Below are positions 22,209 to 31,928 of a stretch of 42,599 bases of DNA, piece after piece. Position numbers and translations under genes: made by a program. This DNA comes from Phaeoceros laevis. Its lineage: Eukaryota; Anthocerotophyta; Anthocerotopsida; Notothyladales. The stretch is from positions 44,468 through 87,066 of the forward strand of contig JBNGIQ010007417.1 of NCBI GenBank assembly GCA_049999765.1. The letters run 5' to 3'. How positions within the stretch are numbered: the stretch's first letter is position 1; each line of letters begins with the position of its first letter. Below the pieces are notes generated by a model. The model was not told the DNA's origin. It saw nothing but the letters and a program-made list of their open reading frames with translations, and searched no databases.

Positions 22209-23607
22209 ATGGCCGAGCCAGCTTCTGAGGCAAGCCAGCCTGTAGATCTAAATCAGCACCCTTCCGGATTGATTCCCATTATCCAGTAATTGCCTCCCTC
22301 ACTCGGCCACCATTTTTTCCTTCGTAATTTGCTTCCTACTTGTGGGATCAGTTCTTATTCCAACAGCTTGTGATTTGTCCGCCTAGCAGGAACGTTGTAG
22401 CGACGGTGAATTTGAGCTGCAAAGTGAATACCAAAGATATCGATATGAAAGCGCGAAATGCTGAATGTCCTCCGGTGATTGCCAGACACTCTACAGTTTT
22501 TCTCCTTAGTAGGCCTTGCTCTGATCATCGGCACGGCTACGTACCCGAACCATGACCACCGCTAATTATTGGTGGTCTCTGCTGATAACAGAGACTACCT
22601 GCTGTGATATTGAGAATAAGGGAGCCGAAGACCACAGCGCTGATATTTCCAACAGGAAAGATGGTGAGCATACTAAATCTTTCATGTTTGGATTTGCCAA
22701 AAAATGGTTTGAGGTTCCAAGTCGATTTGGCTGCTGATCATGAGAGCTTGAATTCTATGCAGGTTTGCACTGGTGCCAAGAGCGAAGAGCTGGCAAAGGT
22801 TGCATCTAGGAAGGTGCGTTAGCGCCTCCGCACATGAGCACGACTTGTTGAATGAACTTGAATTGTCCCTGTTGATTTTGTTGCCTCATGTCCGCTTTCC
22901 TTGTATATCAGTTCGCAAGAATTGTACAGAAGGTTGGCTACGATGTAGAGTTCAAGGTAGTTCTCCTCCTTGATTTCATTACTCTGTATGAATGAATTAA
23001 GCGTGATTTCCTGCCACAGTTGAAGAAATTTCCTCCTTATATTATTTCTCAGAAGATGCAGAGTTTCGGCCTGACATTTTCTCAGTGTTGGTTGGCTGTA
23101 GGATTTCAAGGTTCAGAATCTTGTTGCTACCTGTAGTATGCCGTTCCTCATATCTCTGGAACGACTTTCTTGTTCCGCCCACAGCGCTAGCGGGTTCACC
23201 CGTGTAAGCTCCTACACTTGAACTTGCTAGTGTTTCCGGTAAATCAGGGAGGGTTGTGCTTTCTGTGTTTCGCAGAACAACTGGCAAGTTGTAACTGCAC
23301 TGACGCCCATTTGCAATTTATGCAGTACGAGCCCGAACTATTTCCAGGCCTAATATATCACATGAAGAAGCCCAAGGTTGTGCTACTTATATTTATATCT
23401 GGCAAGGTTGTTATTACGGGTGCTAAGGTAAGGTTCATTATGTGTGTCGTGGTTCTGCTTGCAATTGCAGTGTCGTGCTTCTAGTTTTGGCAAAGCAACA
23501 AGCATCACCTGGGTTCGGCTGTATAGGTGAAGGGGGATCTGGACAAGGCTTTCCAAAACATCTACCCAGTCTTGCGGGAATATGAAAGGGTTTGGATCGG
23601 GATATAA
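22209..23607 (+). CDS. Divergent TATA-box-binding protein (TBP-like)
   Basis: Exons 22209-22285, 22390-22474, 22592-22663, 22763-22813, 22912-22956, 23102-23203, 23326-23427 and 23527-23607 join in frame with GT-AG introns to a 204-residue protein; plant TBP is about 200. The N-terminus keeps the plant form ([10 protein letters not shown]). Both saddle repeats are present: [33 protein letters not shown] and ARIVQK in the first, [22 protein letters not shown] and [17 protein letters not shown] in the second. Divergence is marked for so conserved a protein: the first DNA-intercalating Phe (RFAAVI in canonical TBP) is Leu (RLPAVI), the near-invariant SCDVKFPIRLEGLAYSH block is replaced by [18 protein letters not shown], and the C-terminus is new (VWIGI). 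The other three intercalating Phe remain. Likely a functional paralogue or early-decaying copy; open frame and intact splice sites favour the former. Confidence 0.88.
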
Positions 23608-24247
23608 CACCCGCGGCCTCTGCGACTTTGCTATCTGGTAGTCCGGCTCTGGCTTCGATCCTTCGATATCCGCCTGTTTCTCGGAGGGTATTTCATGAAG
23701 TTTCGGGGCATACTTACGTAATTTCTGGAAGACGAAACTTCAAAAATCAGAGATCTAGCGGATTCCAGCCCAGTTCAAAAAAAGTTTGTGACAAGATTGT
23801 CCAATGGGCCATGGGAAGCGAGAGAGAAGAAAAATTTCTATTCCTTTCTAGCAGTTGGCCCTTCATCTAGAATTCTCATGCGCTCCTACTTTTTCCGTAT
23901 AGTCATCCTGCTGGAATTTAGGAACAAAACTTTGCAGAGTCTTGTTCCAGTGTCAACAGCCCAATTCTGGCATTTCATAGTGAATTTCGACCGGAGTTCG
24001 GTCCCAGTACGCTCCGAGATGCAATCTGTCCTGTGCTTGACTAACTACATGACTGCTTACTTATCCCCTTCCGACACGGTCAGTGTAATGTTCGAGCGGT
24101 GGCCATGAATTCATGCGTTGGAGCCCTTTCTGCCTTCATGCACCGGTCACCAATCTTCGAGACAAGCGCAACTGGTTCTGGATGTAGGCATTCCAATATT
24201 GCACTGACCAGCCATGGTGAATAGATTGTGATGGCGTGCAGATTAGA
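23608..24247. other. Intergenic region downstream of the TBP-like gene
   Basis: 640 bp. Open frames exist but none shows a domain or a good codon pattern. No gene called. Confidence 0.4.
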
Positions 24248-24355
24248 AGCCCTACAACACTTTCATGCCGAGGGGTCTTGCCTGGGGCACGGAAAGCGTT
24301 GTGGGAAATGGTTCTGTCGGATCCTTCCTACTGGTGGGACAGCAGGTTGGACAAG
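24248..24355 (+). pseudogene. Fragment like the OSB organellar ssDNA-binding protein motif
   Basis: One frame reads RGVLPGARKALWEMVLSDP followed by SYWWDSRLDK, then a GT dinucleotide at 24356. The pattern ALWxxxxSDPxxWWDxRxxK is typical of the C-terminal PDF motif of plant OSB proteins (organellar single-stranded DNA-binding), where PDFKHK...ALW should follow. No such continuation and no OB-fold were found nearby, so this is a gene remnant or an isolated exon. The resemblance is from memory of the motif, not a search. Confidence 0.35.
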
Positions 24356-24705
24356 GTAATGCCCTTAGCCTGTTTGATGAACTTTGTTCCCAGTAGATGT
24401 TGAGTGAGTTGCAATATGTGTGGTGTGGGGACACGTTATGCGTCCTGGCAGATCTATCTAACGATTTCTGACTCAAACCGTAGCAAAATGGGGGTCTTCA
24501 TCTGGATTGGCTCATACCACGCGTCGATGGATGGATAGCTCGCACAAGGGAAGACTGTTGGGACATGCAGGGTATCTTACCAGTTTGGGAGGCCATCCTA
24601 CCAGGCTGGAGTACACTATGAATCAGACCGAGAGGAGTCAAGGGGGTGCAAGGTTCTCTTGCTGAAACCCATCTGGCTTCCTTCTGCCTTTCCGTGTTTC
24701 TGGAC

Positions 24706-27393
24706 ATGTTAGAGCATGTTAGGTGTAGGTATCACTTTGCTGCTGTAACATGGTTTGAAGGTGGCAGGACAGCAGATTGTGGAGGGGAATTGCGGGTCCG
24801 AATTTGGAGCAGGGTGGGACAGCTAAGCGAGGCTATTGAAGCTTTGGATCTTCAAGTGCAGCAAGGATCATATGTAGAAGACTCCGTCTTTTTTGGTTTG
24901 CTTAAGAGGTGCAGAGCAAATGGAGATTTGGTTCTTGGCAGCCGGATCCATGCTCTAGCTGTCAGAAGTGGTTATGAGGTGAATAAATTCTTGGCCAACC
25001 ACATTATCTGTATGTACGCTTCTTATGGGAGGTTGGAGGAAGCTATGCAGGCATTTAACAAGGTTCCTGTACCAAGCCGCTATATGTGGGCTTCCATTAT
25101 TCTAGCTCACGCTCAACACGGACAGCCTGTGCAGGCTATCAGACTGTTTCAACAGATGCGGGAAGAGTCGACAGTGGAACCAGACAACCACATATTTGCA
25201 GCAGTCCTTCAAGCGTGTGGCACTGCAGATGATTTGTCCTCTGGCAGGAAGGTTCATGCTGACATTTTGGGGACTACATGCAACTTCAGTTTGTTTGTTG
25301 GCACCTGCCTGGTGGATATGTACGCAAAGTGCGGGAGTTTAGTGGATGCACGCAGAGTGTTTGACAACTTGCCAACCAAAGATGTTGTAACCTGGAATGC
25401 CATGATTGCAGGATATGCTCAGCATGGGCTTGCTGGACAGTCTCTTACTCTTTATGCAAGCATGCAGCAAGAAGGCGTCACCTCACCTGATTCTGTAACT
25501 TTCGTGTGCCTTCTGCAAGCTTGTGTCAGCGTGAGAGATCTACATCAAGGGAAGTGTCTTCATCGAGACATTCAGGACAAAACATGCCAAGCTGATTTGG
25601 TTGTTGGAAACTCCTTGGTGGACATGTATTCGAAATGTGAGAGCATGGACAATGCTCGTAAAGTTTTTGACAAGATGCCAGTAAAAAACGTGGTGACGTG
25701 GACTGCCATGATTGCAGGATATGCGAGGTGTGGGAGGGTAACAGAAGCTCGCAGACTGTTTGACAACTCGCCCAGTAAAACTGTGGTGACATGGAATTCA
25801 ATGATTGCAGGATATACTCAGCATGGTCATGGTCAAGAAGCTCTTGCTCTCTATGGGGACATGCAACCAGAAGTAGCTGACCCTGTTACATTTGTATGCC
25901 TCCTGCAAGCATGTGCTAGTGTTGGAGCTTTGCACCAGGGCAAGCAGCTTCATGCACAGATTCACGAAAGAGGACTGGAAGCGGATTTAATAGTTGGCAA
26001 TTCACTTGTTAACATGTATGCAAAGTGCGGGAATTTGCAGGATGCACAAGAAGTCTTCAACAACCTGCAGAACAGAGACATAATGACTTGGAACGCTTTA
26101 ATTGCAGGATATGCTCAGAATGGGCTTGGTCAAGAAGCCCTCACTCTGTATAGAAGCATGCTGCAGAAAGGCCTGGCCCCAGTAAATGTCACATTTGTAT
26201 GCCTCCTGCAAGCATGTGCAAGTGTCGGAGCTCTGCAGGAAGGGCGGGAGCTTCATGCTCAGATTGAGCAGAGAGGGCTTGAAGGCAGTGCAGTTGTCCG
26301 AAATTGCCTCATAAATATGTATGGAAAGTGTGGGAGCTTGGAGAATGCTCGAAAAGTGTTTGACAGTCTGCCAACTCGAGATGTGGTGACATGGAACACG
26401 ATGCTTGCAGCATATGTTCAACATGGGCTCGGTAATGAAGCTCTGACCCTTTATGGAGGCATGCAAACGGAGGGCATCGTTTCAGCTGATGCTGTCACAT
26501 TTTTATGCCTCCTGCAAGCTTGCAGTGGTCTGGCTGGTCTCGAGAAGGGCAAAGCGATTCATTTGGAGATCACCAAAACTGGACTTGCAGGAACTGATTT
26601 ACTTTTGGCAAACGCCCTTGTGGACATGTATGGCAAATGTGGGAGCATGATAGATGCACAGCAGGTGTTTGATGAGATGCCCATCAGAGACATTGTAACA
26701 TGGACTGCGTTGATTGCAGGATATGCCCGTCTAGCACAGAGTGATTTTGTCTTTGACTATTTCCAGAGGATGATCCATGAGGGTATAGAGCCAAACGGCA
26801 TCACATTTCTTAGCATCCTAACTGTGTGCAGTCACGTGGGTCTATTGAACAAGGGCCAAGAGTTTTTTGATGCTATGGGCAGGACCTATGGCATCGCTCC
26901 AACCATAGAGCACTTCTGTTGCATGATTGATCTCCTCAGTCGTGCTGGCCAGGTGGACAGGGCTATGGACATGGTGAAAACAATGCCATTTCAGCCCCCT
27001 GCTGCAGCTTGGAGATCTATGTTGAGTGCTTGTAAAAAGTGGGACAATGTGAAGCTCGGAAGACAAGCATTTGAATGTGCGGTGATGTTGGATAAGAATG
27101 ATGCAGCAGCGTATATCTTGATGTCAAACATATATGCGGCGGCTCACATGGAGAAGGAGGCCAAGGAGATAGAGGCATTGCGAGTGAAATCAGAAGCCTG
27201 GAAGGAACCAGGACAGAGCTGGTGGACTCATGCCAGCGGGGTTCTGCACAAATTTGTGGTGGTAGAAAGAGAACAACCTGAGTGCCAGGATGTATATGCA
27301 GCCTTAAGCGATTTTTTTATCAAAATGAAGGAGGAGGAAGGATATGTCTGCCATCTCGACTCCATGTTGCAAATAAATTCGCTTCAAAATTAG
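24706..27393 (+). CDS. E-class (E+) pentatricopeptide repeat protein
   Basis: Intronless frame of 895 residues from ATG 24706; the open frame runs upstream to a GTG at 24646. It consists of a long PLS-type PPR array with repeated signatures such as NSLVDMYSKCESMDNARKVF, VVTWNAMIAGYAQHG and TFVCLLQACASVGAL. It ends with E and E+ segments (YILMSNIYAAAHMEKEAKEI, then KEPGQSWW, then HKFVV) and stops after EEGYVCHLDS, where a DYW deaminase domain would begin. Such proteins bind organellar transcripts in mitochondria or plastids and specify C-to-U editing sites, with a DYW protein supplied in trans. No clear targeting peptide is visible at the chosen start, so the N-terminus may be misassigned. Confidence 0.93.
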   Translation: MLEHVRCRYHFAAVTWFEGGRTADCGGELRVRIWSRVGQLSEAIEALDLQVQQGSYVEDSVFFGLLKRCRANGDLVLGSRIHALAVRSGYEVNKFLANHIICMYASYGRLEEAMQAFNKVPVPSRYMWASIILAHAQHGQPVQAIRLFQQMREESTVEPDNHIFAAVLQACGTADDLSSGRKVHADILGTTCNFSLFVGTCLVDMYAKCGSLVDARRVFDNLPTKDVVTWNAMIAGYAQHGLAGQSLTLYASMQQEGVTSPDSVTFVCLLQACVSVRDLHQGKCLHRDIQDKTCQADLVVGNSLVDMYSKCESMDNARKVFDKMPVKNVVTWTAMIAGYARCGRVTEARRLFDNSPSKTVVTWNSMIAGYTQHGHGQEALALYGDMQPEVADPVTFVCLLQACASVGALHQGKQLHAQIHERGLEADLIVGNSLVNMYAKCGNLQDAQEVFNNLQNRDIMTWNALIAGYAQNGLGQEALTLYRSMLQKGLAPVNVTFVCLLQACASVGALQEGRELHAQIEQRGLEGSAVVRNCLINMYGKCGSLENARKVFDSLPTRDVVTWNTMLAAYVQHGLGNEALTLYGGMQTEGIVSADAVTFLCLLQACSGLAGLEKGKAIHLEITKTGLAGTDLLLANALVDMYGKCGSMIDAQQVFDEMPIRDIVTWTALIAGYARLAQSDFVFDYFQRMIHEGIEPNGITFLSILTVCSHVGLLNKGQEFFDAMGRTYGIAPTIEHFCCMIDLLSRAGQVDRAMDMVKTMPFQPPAAAWRSMLSACKKWDNVKLGRQAFECAVMLDKNDAAAYILMSNIYAAAHMEKEAKEIEALRVKSEAWKEPGQSWWTHASGVLHKFVVVEREQPECQDVYAALSDFFIKMKEEEGYVCHLDSMLQINSLQN

Positions 27394-27704
27394 TTATTTA
27401 GTTTGTGCTGTACGTGCTTCATGCTTGAATGAAATTCGACTGGGGTTGCTTTTTTGTTGTCAACCTTCCCCTCTTGGATCGAGCTCCCCGTCAAATTAAT
27501 TTCATCGGTTCCACTCTTTGATTGGATAAATTTCAGATTGGCTGCCAGCTTCGTAAGAATCTTCGCTGTGCACTAGCCACTGTTGGCTGTTTAGGGGTTT
27601 ATGGACCGGAGTACTTTCTAGACGTTTAGCGTGTAGGGTTTTGCACCAAGGAAATATCTCAGACGCCGAGATTTTTGTACGCGCGCTAAAACCCCTGCAG
27701 CTCA
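27394..27704. other. Intergenic region between PPR and G3E genes
   Basis: 311 bp with no coding or RNA signal; contains the 3' end of the PPR transcript and the promoter of the G3E gene. Confidence 0.4.
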
Positions 27705-30562
27705 ATGAGCTTGAAGGCCACCATTGCGATCAGCTCGGTGGCCAGGGCTATGGCTTCAAAGCTCCTACCCCCTGCGGGCGTTGTAGTGGCCTCATTCTCG
27801 TCCACTCCCACGTCCTGCAAGCTTGGCCCAGGACTCCTGCCCTGTCCGTTGCAGCGGCGAGGGCGGCGACATGGATTTCTGGTTGCGGCTCCGTCTCTGC
27901 GCCGCCAGTCCTTCGTCTCCGCCACCGCCTCTGTGACGCAACCTGGGCAGCAGCAGGCGGAATCGAATGGCGAGCGGCCACAGGCGAACAACTGGCAGCA
28001 GCCGAACAACGGGCCTCAGCAGAGCAACTGGCAGCAGCCTAACAATGGGCCNNNNNNNNNNNNNNNNNNNNNNNNNNNNNNNNNNNNNNNNNNNNNNNNN
28101 NNNNNNNNNNNNNNNNNNNNNNNNNNNNNNNNNNNNNNNNNNNNNNNNNNNCAGCAGAATAACTGGCAGCAGCAGCCGAACAACGGACCTCAGCAGAGCA
28201 ACTGGCAACAGCAGCCGAACAACGCGCCTCAACAAAGCAACTGGCAGCAGCAGCCGAACACCGCTCCTCAGCAGAGCAACTGGCAGCAGCCGCCGAACAC
28301 CGCTCCTCAGCAGAGCAACTGGCAGCAGCCGCCGAACAACGTTCAGCAGAGCAACGGACCGCAGCAGACCAACTTGCAGCAGCCCCCGAGCAACGCTCTT
28401 CAGCAGAGCAACAGGCCTCAGACGAGCAACTGGCAGCAGCCGAACAACGCGCCTCAACCGAACAACGGGCCGCAGCCGAACACAGGCGGTCGGCCGGGGC
28501 CTTACAAGAGAAGGGAAAAGTTGCCGCGCCTGTATCCCTTCGATGACCGCTTCCCCATCACCATCATCACCGGGTGGAAGGGCTCCGGCAAGGTGAGCTG
28601 TGTGGGATCTTTTGCGGATGCTGTAGGACAGATAGTGATGCAGACATTGAGGTCAGTTCTTTGAATGTGTTATTGAGAGGAAAAGTTTGAGCCTGGTATT
28701 TTTGGCTGCGTGTTTGAGGTTGACGGTGGCCTTTCTGTGTGGGGGGGAGCAGACAACAGTGATGAATAAGATCTGCAATGCGAAACCTTATTTGAAGGTA
28801 GCGGTGATCACAAACGAGGTACTACACTGATTAAAGTTGCCCAAAGCGCTTGGACGATCCAACTGGCTTCAAGTACTACCGTATCCAGATGTCGACCTGT
28901 TCTCAGACGCAGCCCTGTTCGGTGCTTGCAGTTCGGTGATGTGATCATAGATGACTCTGCAATAACCATTCACCAGTCGGGCGTTGATGAGATTGTGACG
29001 CTCAACAGCAAGGATGGCACCAAGTCCACTACAATCCGGGAGGATCTTGTTGTCATGTTGGCCGAACTTCTCGAGAAGAAACGGTCTAGGCGGGTGCACT
29101 TCGACTACGTCTTGGTGGAGACAACAGGTAATCATTCTGTTTGCATAGTCGAGCTGTGGAGGAATGGATGACAAAGATGTGGGCGCCTTGCTGTAAGGTT
29201 TGCTGGGACACCCTTTTGTCTTGAATATTGTCTATGTGGGAATGTGCTTTTCTGCTTCAGAGTTGGCCCCCATTCCACCAATTTTCAACACATTTCACGT
29301 GGAGACCGCTGTTGCGGCCCGGGTGAGGATAGATGCAATTGTCGCTGTCCTGGATGGGGAGCATGCCCTGCGTCGCCTTAACGAGGTGAAGCCGGATGGA
29401 GGTCCTAATGACCAAGCAGCGCAGATAGGTTATGCAGATAGAATTATTATAAACAAGGTGAGCAGCCTGGCCGTTGGTAAGGTTCCTCTTCTTTGGTCAG
29501 CTACTGTTTGCGGTGTTGAAATGTTCTTGCGAAGTCGGTCCCTTGTAAACTCTGGCATCGTTGCAGATTGATAAAATGGGGGAGGCAGATCAAGAGGAGC
29601 TGGTGCAAAGGATAAAGGTTTGTGTCTCAAGTCATCTCTATCAGCATCTGAGTATGATAATGTCCACCTGATTTGTTCTTCTTTCAGTCATTGGATAGTT
29701 CTGATCCTTGCATTGTACTGTTGGCAACTGAACTGTGGTGACATGCCCTTGGTTCGATCAGAAAATGAACCCCATTGCTAAAATCCATAAGACTACGCAA
29801 GGAGATGTGGATCTTGAGTTCGTCTTTGGAGCTAAAGCTTTTTGTAAAAGACGGTGAGTTCTCCCATCTTTCTGTCTATTGTTTCTGCGGCAAGCTTCAT
29901 TTAAGTGTAATTAGTTCTGACTGGTGGCTTGGCCCTGAGATGTTGGCTTCGCCCTAAGACTGTTAGCCTTAAGTATGGCGGCTTTGTATGTCTGTGATTT
30001 TCTCCTCAGAATCAGTGAGTTCTTGGACAATTCGCAACCTCCTCCGCAGAGCTTTGTGGCAGATCCACCTACAGCCATTGATAGAGTCAGCACCATGTTC
30101 CTTACCTTTGAAGGCGAGGTTGACTTAGATCTGGTACATTACACTCAGCCCCTGTTGAGAAATTTGCTATTGGTTTCTTTATGAAATGATGACATGAAGA
30201 GTTGCTTGTGCAGATAAATGAGTGGGTGATCAACGAGCTACAAGCTAACAAGGACGACAATTATAGGTTCAAGGGCCAGTTGGCTATTTCAGGCTATGAT
30301 AATACTTACGTGTTCCAGGTACATTTCTGAGTGGTGCTCTGCATAATCTGAAACTTCTGGAGGCATATCTGTGCTTGTCTACGGGTAGTAACAGCTTTTG
30401 TGGGATTGTTTGGAACAGGGTATGAGCACTCACTACGAAGGCTTCGTTGACCGAGCCTGGGAGAATAGAGAGAGGAAGATTAACAAGTTTTATATCATTG
30501 GGCGAAACTTGAATGAAAGAGCCTTGAGGGCGGGATTTCTGAAGTGCATAAAACGCCGATGA
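27705..30562 (+). CDS. G3E/CobW-type GTPase with Asn/Gln-rich insert, lacking CxCC
   Basis: Exons 27705-28592, 28753-28818, 28932-29127, 29261-29457, 29567-29617, 29762-29853, 30010-30133, 30214-30318 and 30419-30562 close in frame at about 620 residues, counting the 100-N gap as drawn. The N-terminus, rich in Ala, Ser and Arg with few acids, looks like a plastid or mitochondrial targeting peptide. A Q/N-rich tandem region follows (~residues 85-265). The G3E domain has P-loop GWKGSGKTT (split by intron 1), VAVITNEFGD, VLVETTELAP (Walker B/ETSG position) and IIINKIDK (NKxD), and ends with a CobW C-terminal domain (FKGQLAISGYDNTYVFQ). COG0523 proteins are GTP-dependent metal chaperones that use a CxCC after EIVxLNNG; here that position reads EIVTLNSKDGTKSTTIREDL, with no Cys. 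GTP binding seems intact; metal transfer by the usual ligand is unlikely. Confidence 0.9.
27955..28490 (+). repeat. Coding tandem repeat of 36-42 bp, Asn/Gln-rich
   Basis: Units encode variants of PQQSNWQQQPNNA (12-14 residues), with DNA core cagcagagcaactggcagcagc. At least nine units are visible on the two sides of the gap at 28052-28151. The sequence is prion-like in composition: Gln, Asn and Pro with one Trp per unit. Confidence 0.92.
28052..28151. other. Assembly gap (100 N)
   Basis: Exactly 100 N inside the Asn/Gln-rich repeat, the usual placeholder for a gap of unknown size. The true repeat number and the protein length are therefore unknown. The frame matches on both sides as drawn, but that need not be real. 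Confidence 0.98.
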
Positions 30563-30998
30563 AACCGAGCAATTGGGGGGTGAACCATTTCTTCATTCAT
30601 TTACAAATTTTGATTAGGTTCATTTGGGAGCAGCTGACAGCATCTTCAGCATGTGCTAGATATGCGGGTGGTGTAGGTTAGCTTAGTTTTCATTAGCGTG
30701 TACTTGTTAGACACATCGACCTGAGAATACCCCCGGGTGTTATCGGCTGTTCTCCTGTTCTCGGCTCCTGAAAGTCGCATGTGGCGAGGCAGGCTTATTT
30801 AACTTAGTGAGAGCTTTTCGATCTACAATCTACAAGTGGATCTACAATCTTACAACTGGCTTACGATGTTTTGTTACCACGGGCGGTTTTTTTTTTTTGG
30901 TGATTTACGGGCGTCTTTTCAAGTTATTCATACGCAGTGTTAAGTGATGTTGCGTCGCGAATTTGCTTCTTCTCACAGTTGCGTATCTTCCCCTCAAG
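30563..30998. other. Intergenic region between G3E gene and small basic gene
   Basis: 436 bp, including a short direct repeat (tctacaatct twice near 30820-30850) and a T10 tract near 30889. No gene seen. Confidence 0.4.
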
Positions 30999-31928
30999 AT
31001 GGTGGGCCTCCAGGAGCCCCGCGTCAAGGTCGCGGAATCTGAAGAGGACGAAGAGAGCAAGCCTGAGGAAGTGACCCTTCAGTCGGTGCGTCGCGTCTCG
31101 TCGGTGCTGATAGTCAGGCGGATTGTAGCAAAGTTACTAATCACCGCAATCCTCTGTCTGGTGGAATTCTCTGACTGTTAGAAGGCGATTCTTTTGCCAG
31201 GGCCGGGAAGAAGCCGAAGGTAGGAGGAAAGCAGAGCAAGCCAGCAGGAAGAGGTTTGCGCCTTGGCAGACCTAAATCGTCAGCCGGCAGAATTTCCCCG
31301 ACTGATCAGAGGCAATGTTTTTTCCAACTATGCAGAGTTGCAGCTGAGGCCAAGCAGAAGCGGCGCAAGTGGTCTGAGAAAACGAAAGACGACAGACCCC
31401 AACTTCCAGTTGAATCAACTTCTCCGCAAGCTGACAGCAGCAGTCTGCTTCAGGAGGATGTGGTGCAGTATCTGGCTGACAGAGAGAAGTATGTCCTAGC
31501 TGTGCATCGTCTTTCCGTGCTGTAACCAAAATTTCAGTCATGCTTAATTGGAAGGGTTTGGAAGAGCTATTGAATCACTGGCTTGACGTTATTCCACGTC
31601 TGCTCCAGGAGTAGAGCAGCAGCCGAAGAGGCAGCCGAAGGTGATAAGCCAGCGGAAGTGATTGAGAGGAAGAGAAGGAAACCTTCCAAAACTCTCGATG
31701 ACAGGTGACCGTGTTCGAACTTGTGTCTGGGAGTTTGTACCACTTTGAAGTATCTCTTACCCTATGTAGCCACTACTTGAATGCAGGGTACGAGTGGTTA
31801 TACTGGATGAAACTTTAGGTAAAGGACCACAGGCCCAAAGTGCTCAAGATTTTAGGCGTGACCGCCTCTTTGGCTCTCATGTTCGTAGATCAGCACAGAT
31901 GCTTTCAAAGACAGCAAAGACAGGATGA
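30999..31928 (+). CDS. Small basic protein, possibly Utp16/Bud21-like
   Basis: Five exons (30999-31085, 31201-31253, 31336-31488, 31609-31704, 31787-31928) join in frame with GT-AG introns to 176 residues. The protein has an acidic start (ESEEDEESKPEE), a charged Arg/Lys/Glu helix region, KQKRRKWSEKTKDDRP, DVVQYLADREKSRAAAEEAA, a KRRKPSK basic cluster and a C-terminal block VRVVILDE...AQDFRRDRLFGSHVRRSAQML. The order 'xxYLAxREK - basic cluster - VVxLDE - FLxxRLxGxxxxRSxxxL' reminds me of plant proteins related to Utp16/Bud21 (U3 snoRNP, nucleolus). The match is weak and by eye. The exon chain is the main support for the gene. Confidence 0.6.

Noticed and set aside
23788-24108. 106-residue plus frame downstream of the TBP-like gene
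   Set aside because: No domain, no splice support and unremarkable composition.
27792-28457. Minus-strand Arg/Leu/Val repeat frame across the N gap
   Set aside because: Shadow of the Asn/Gln-rich repeat; splice structure and the G3E domain fix the plus frame as coding.
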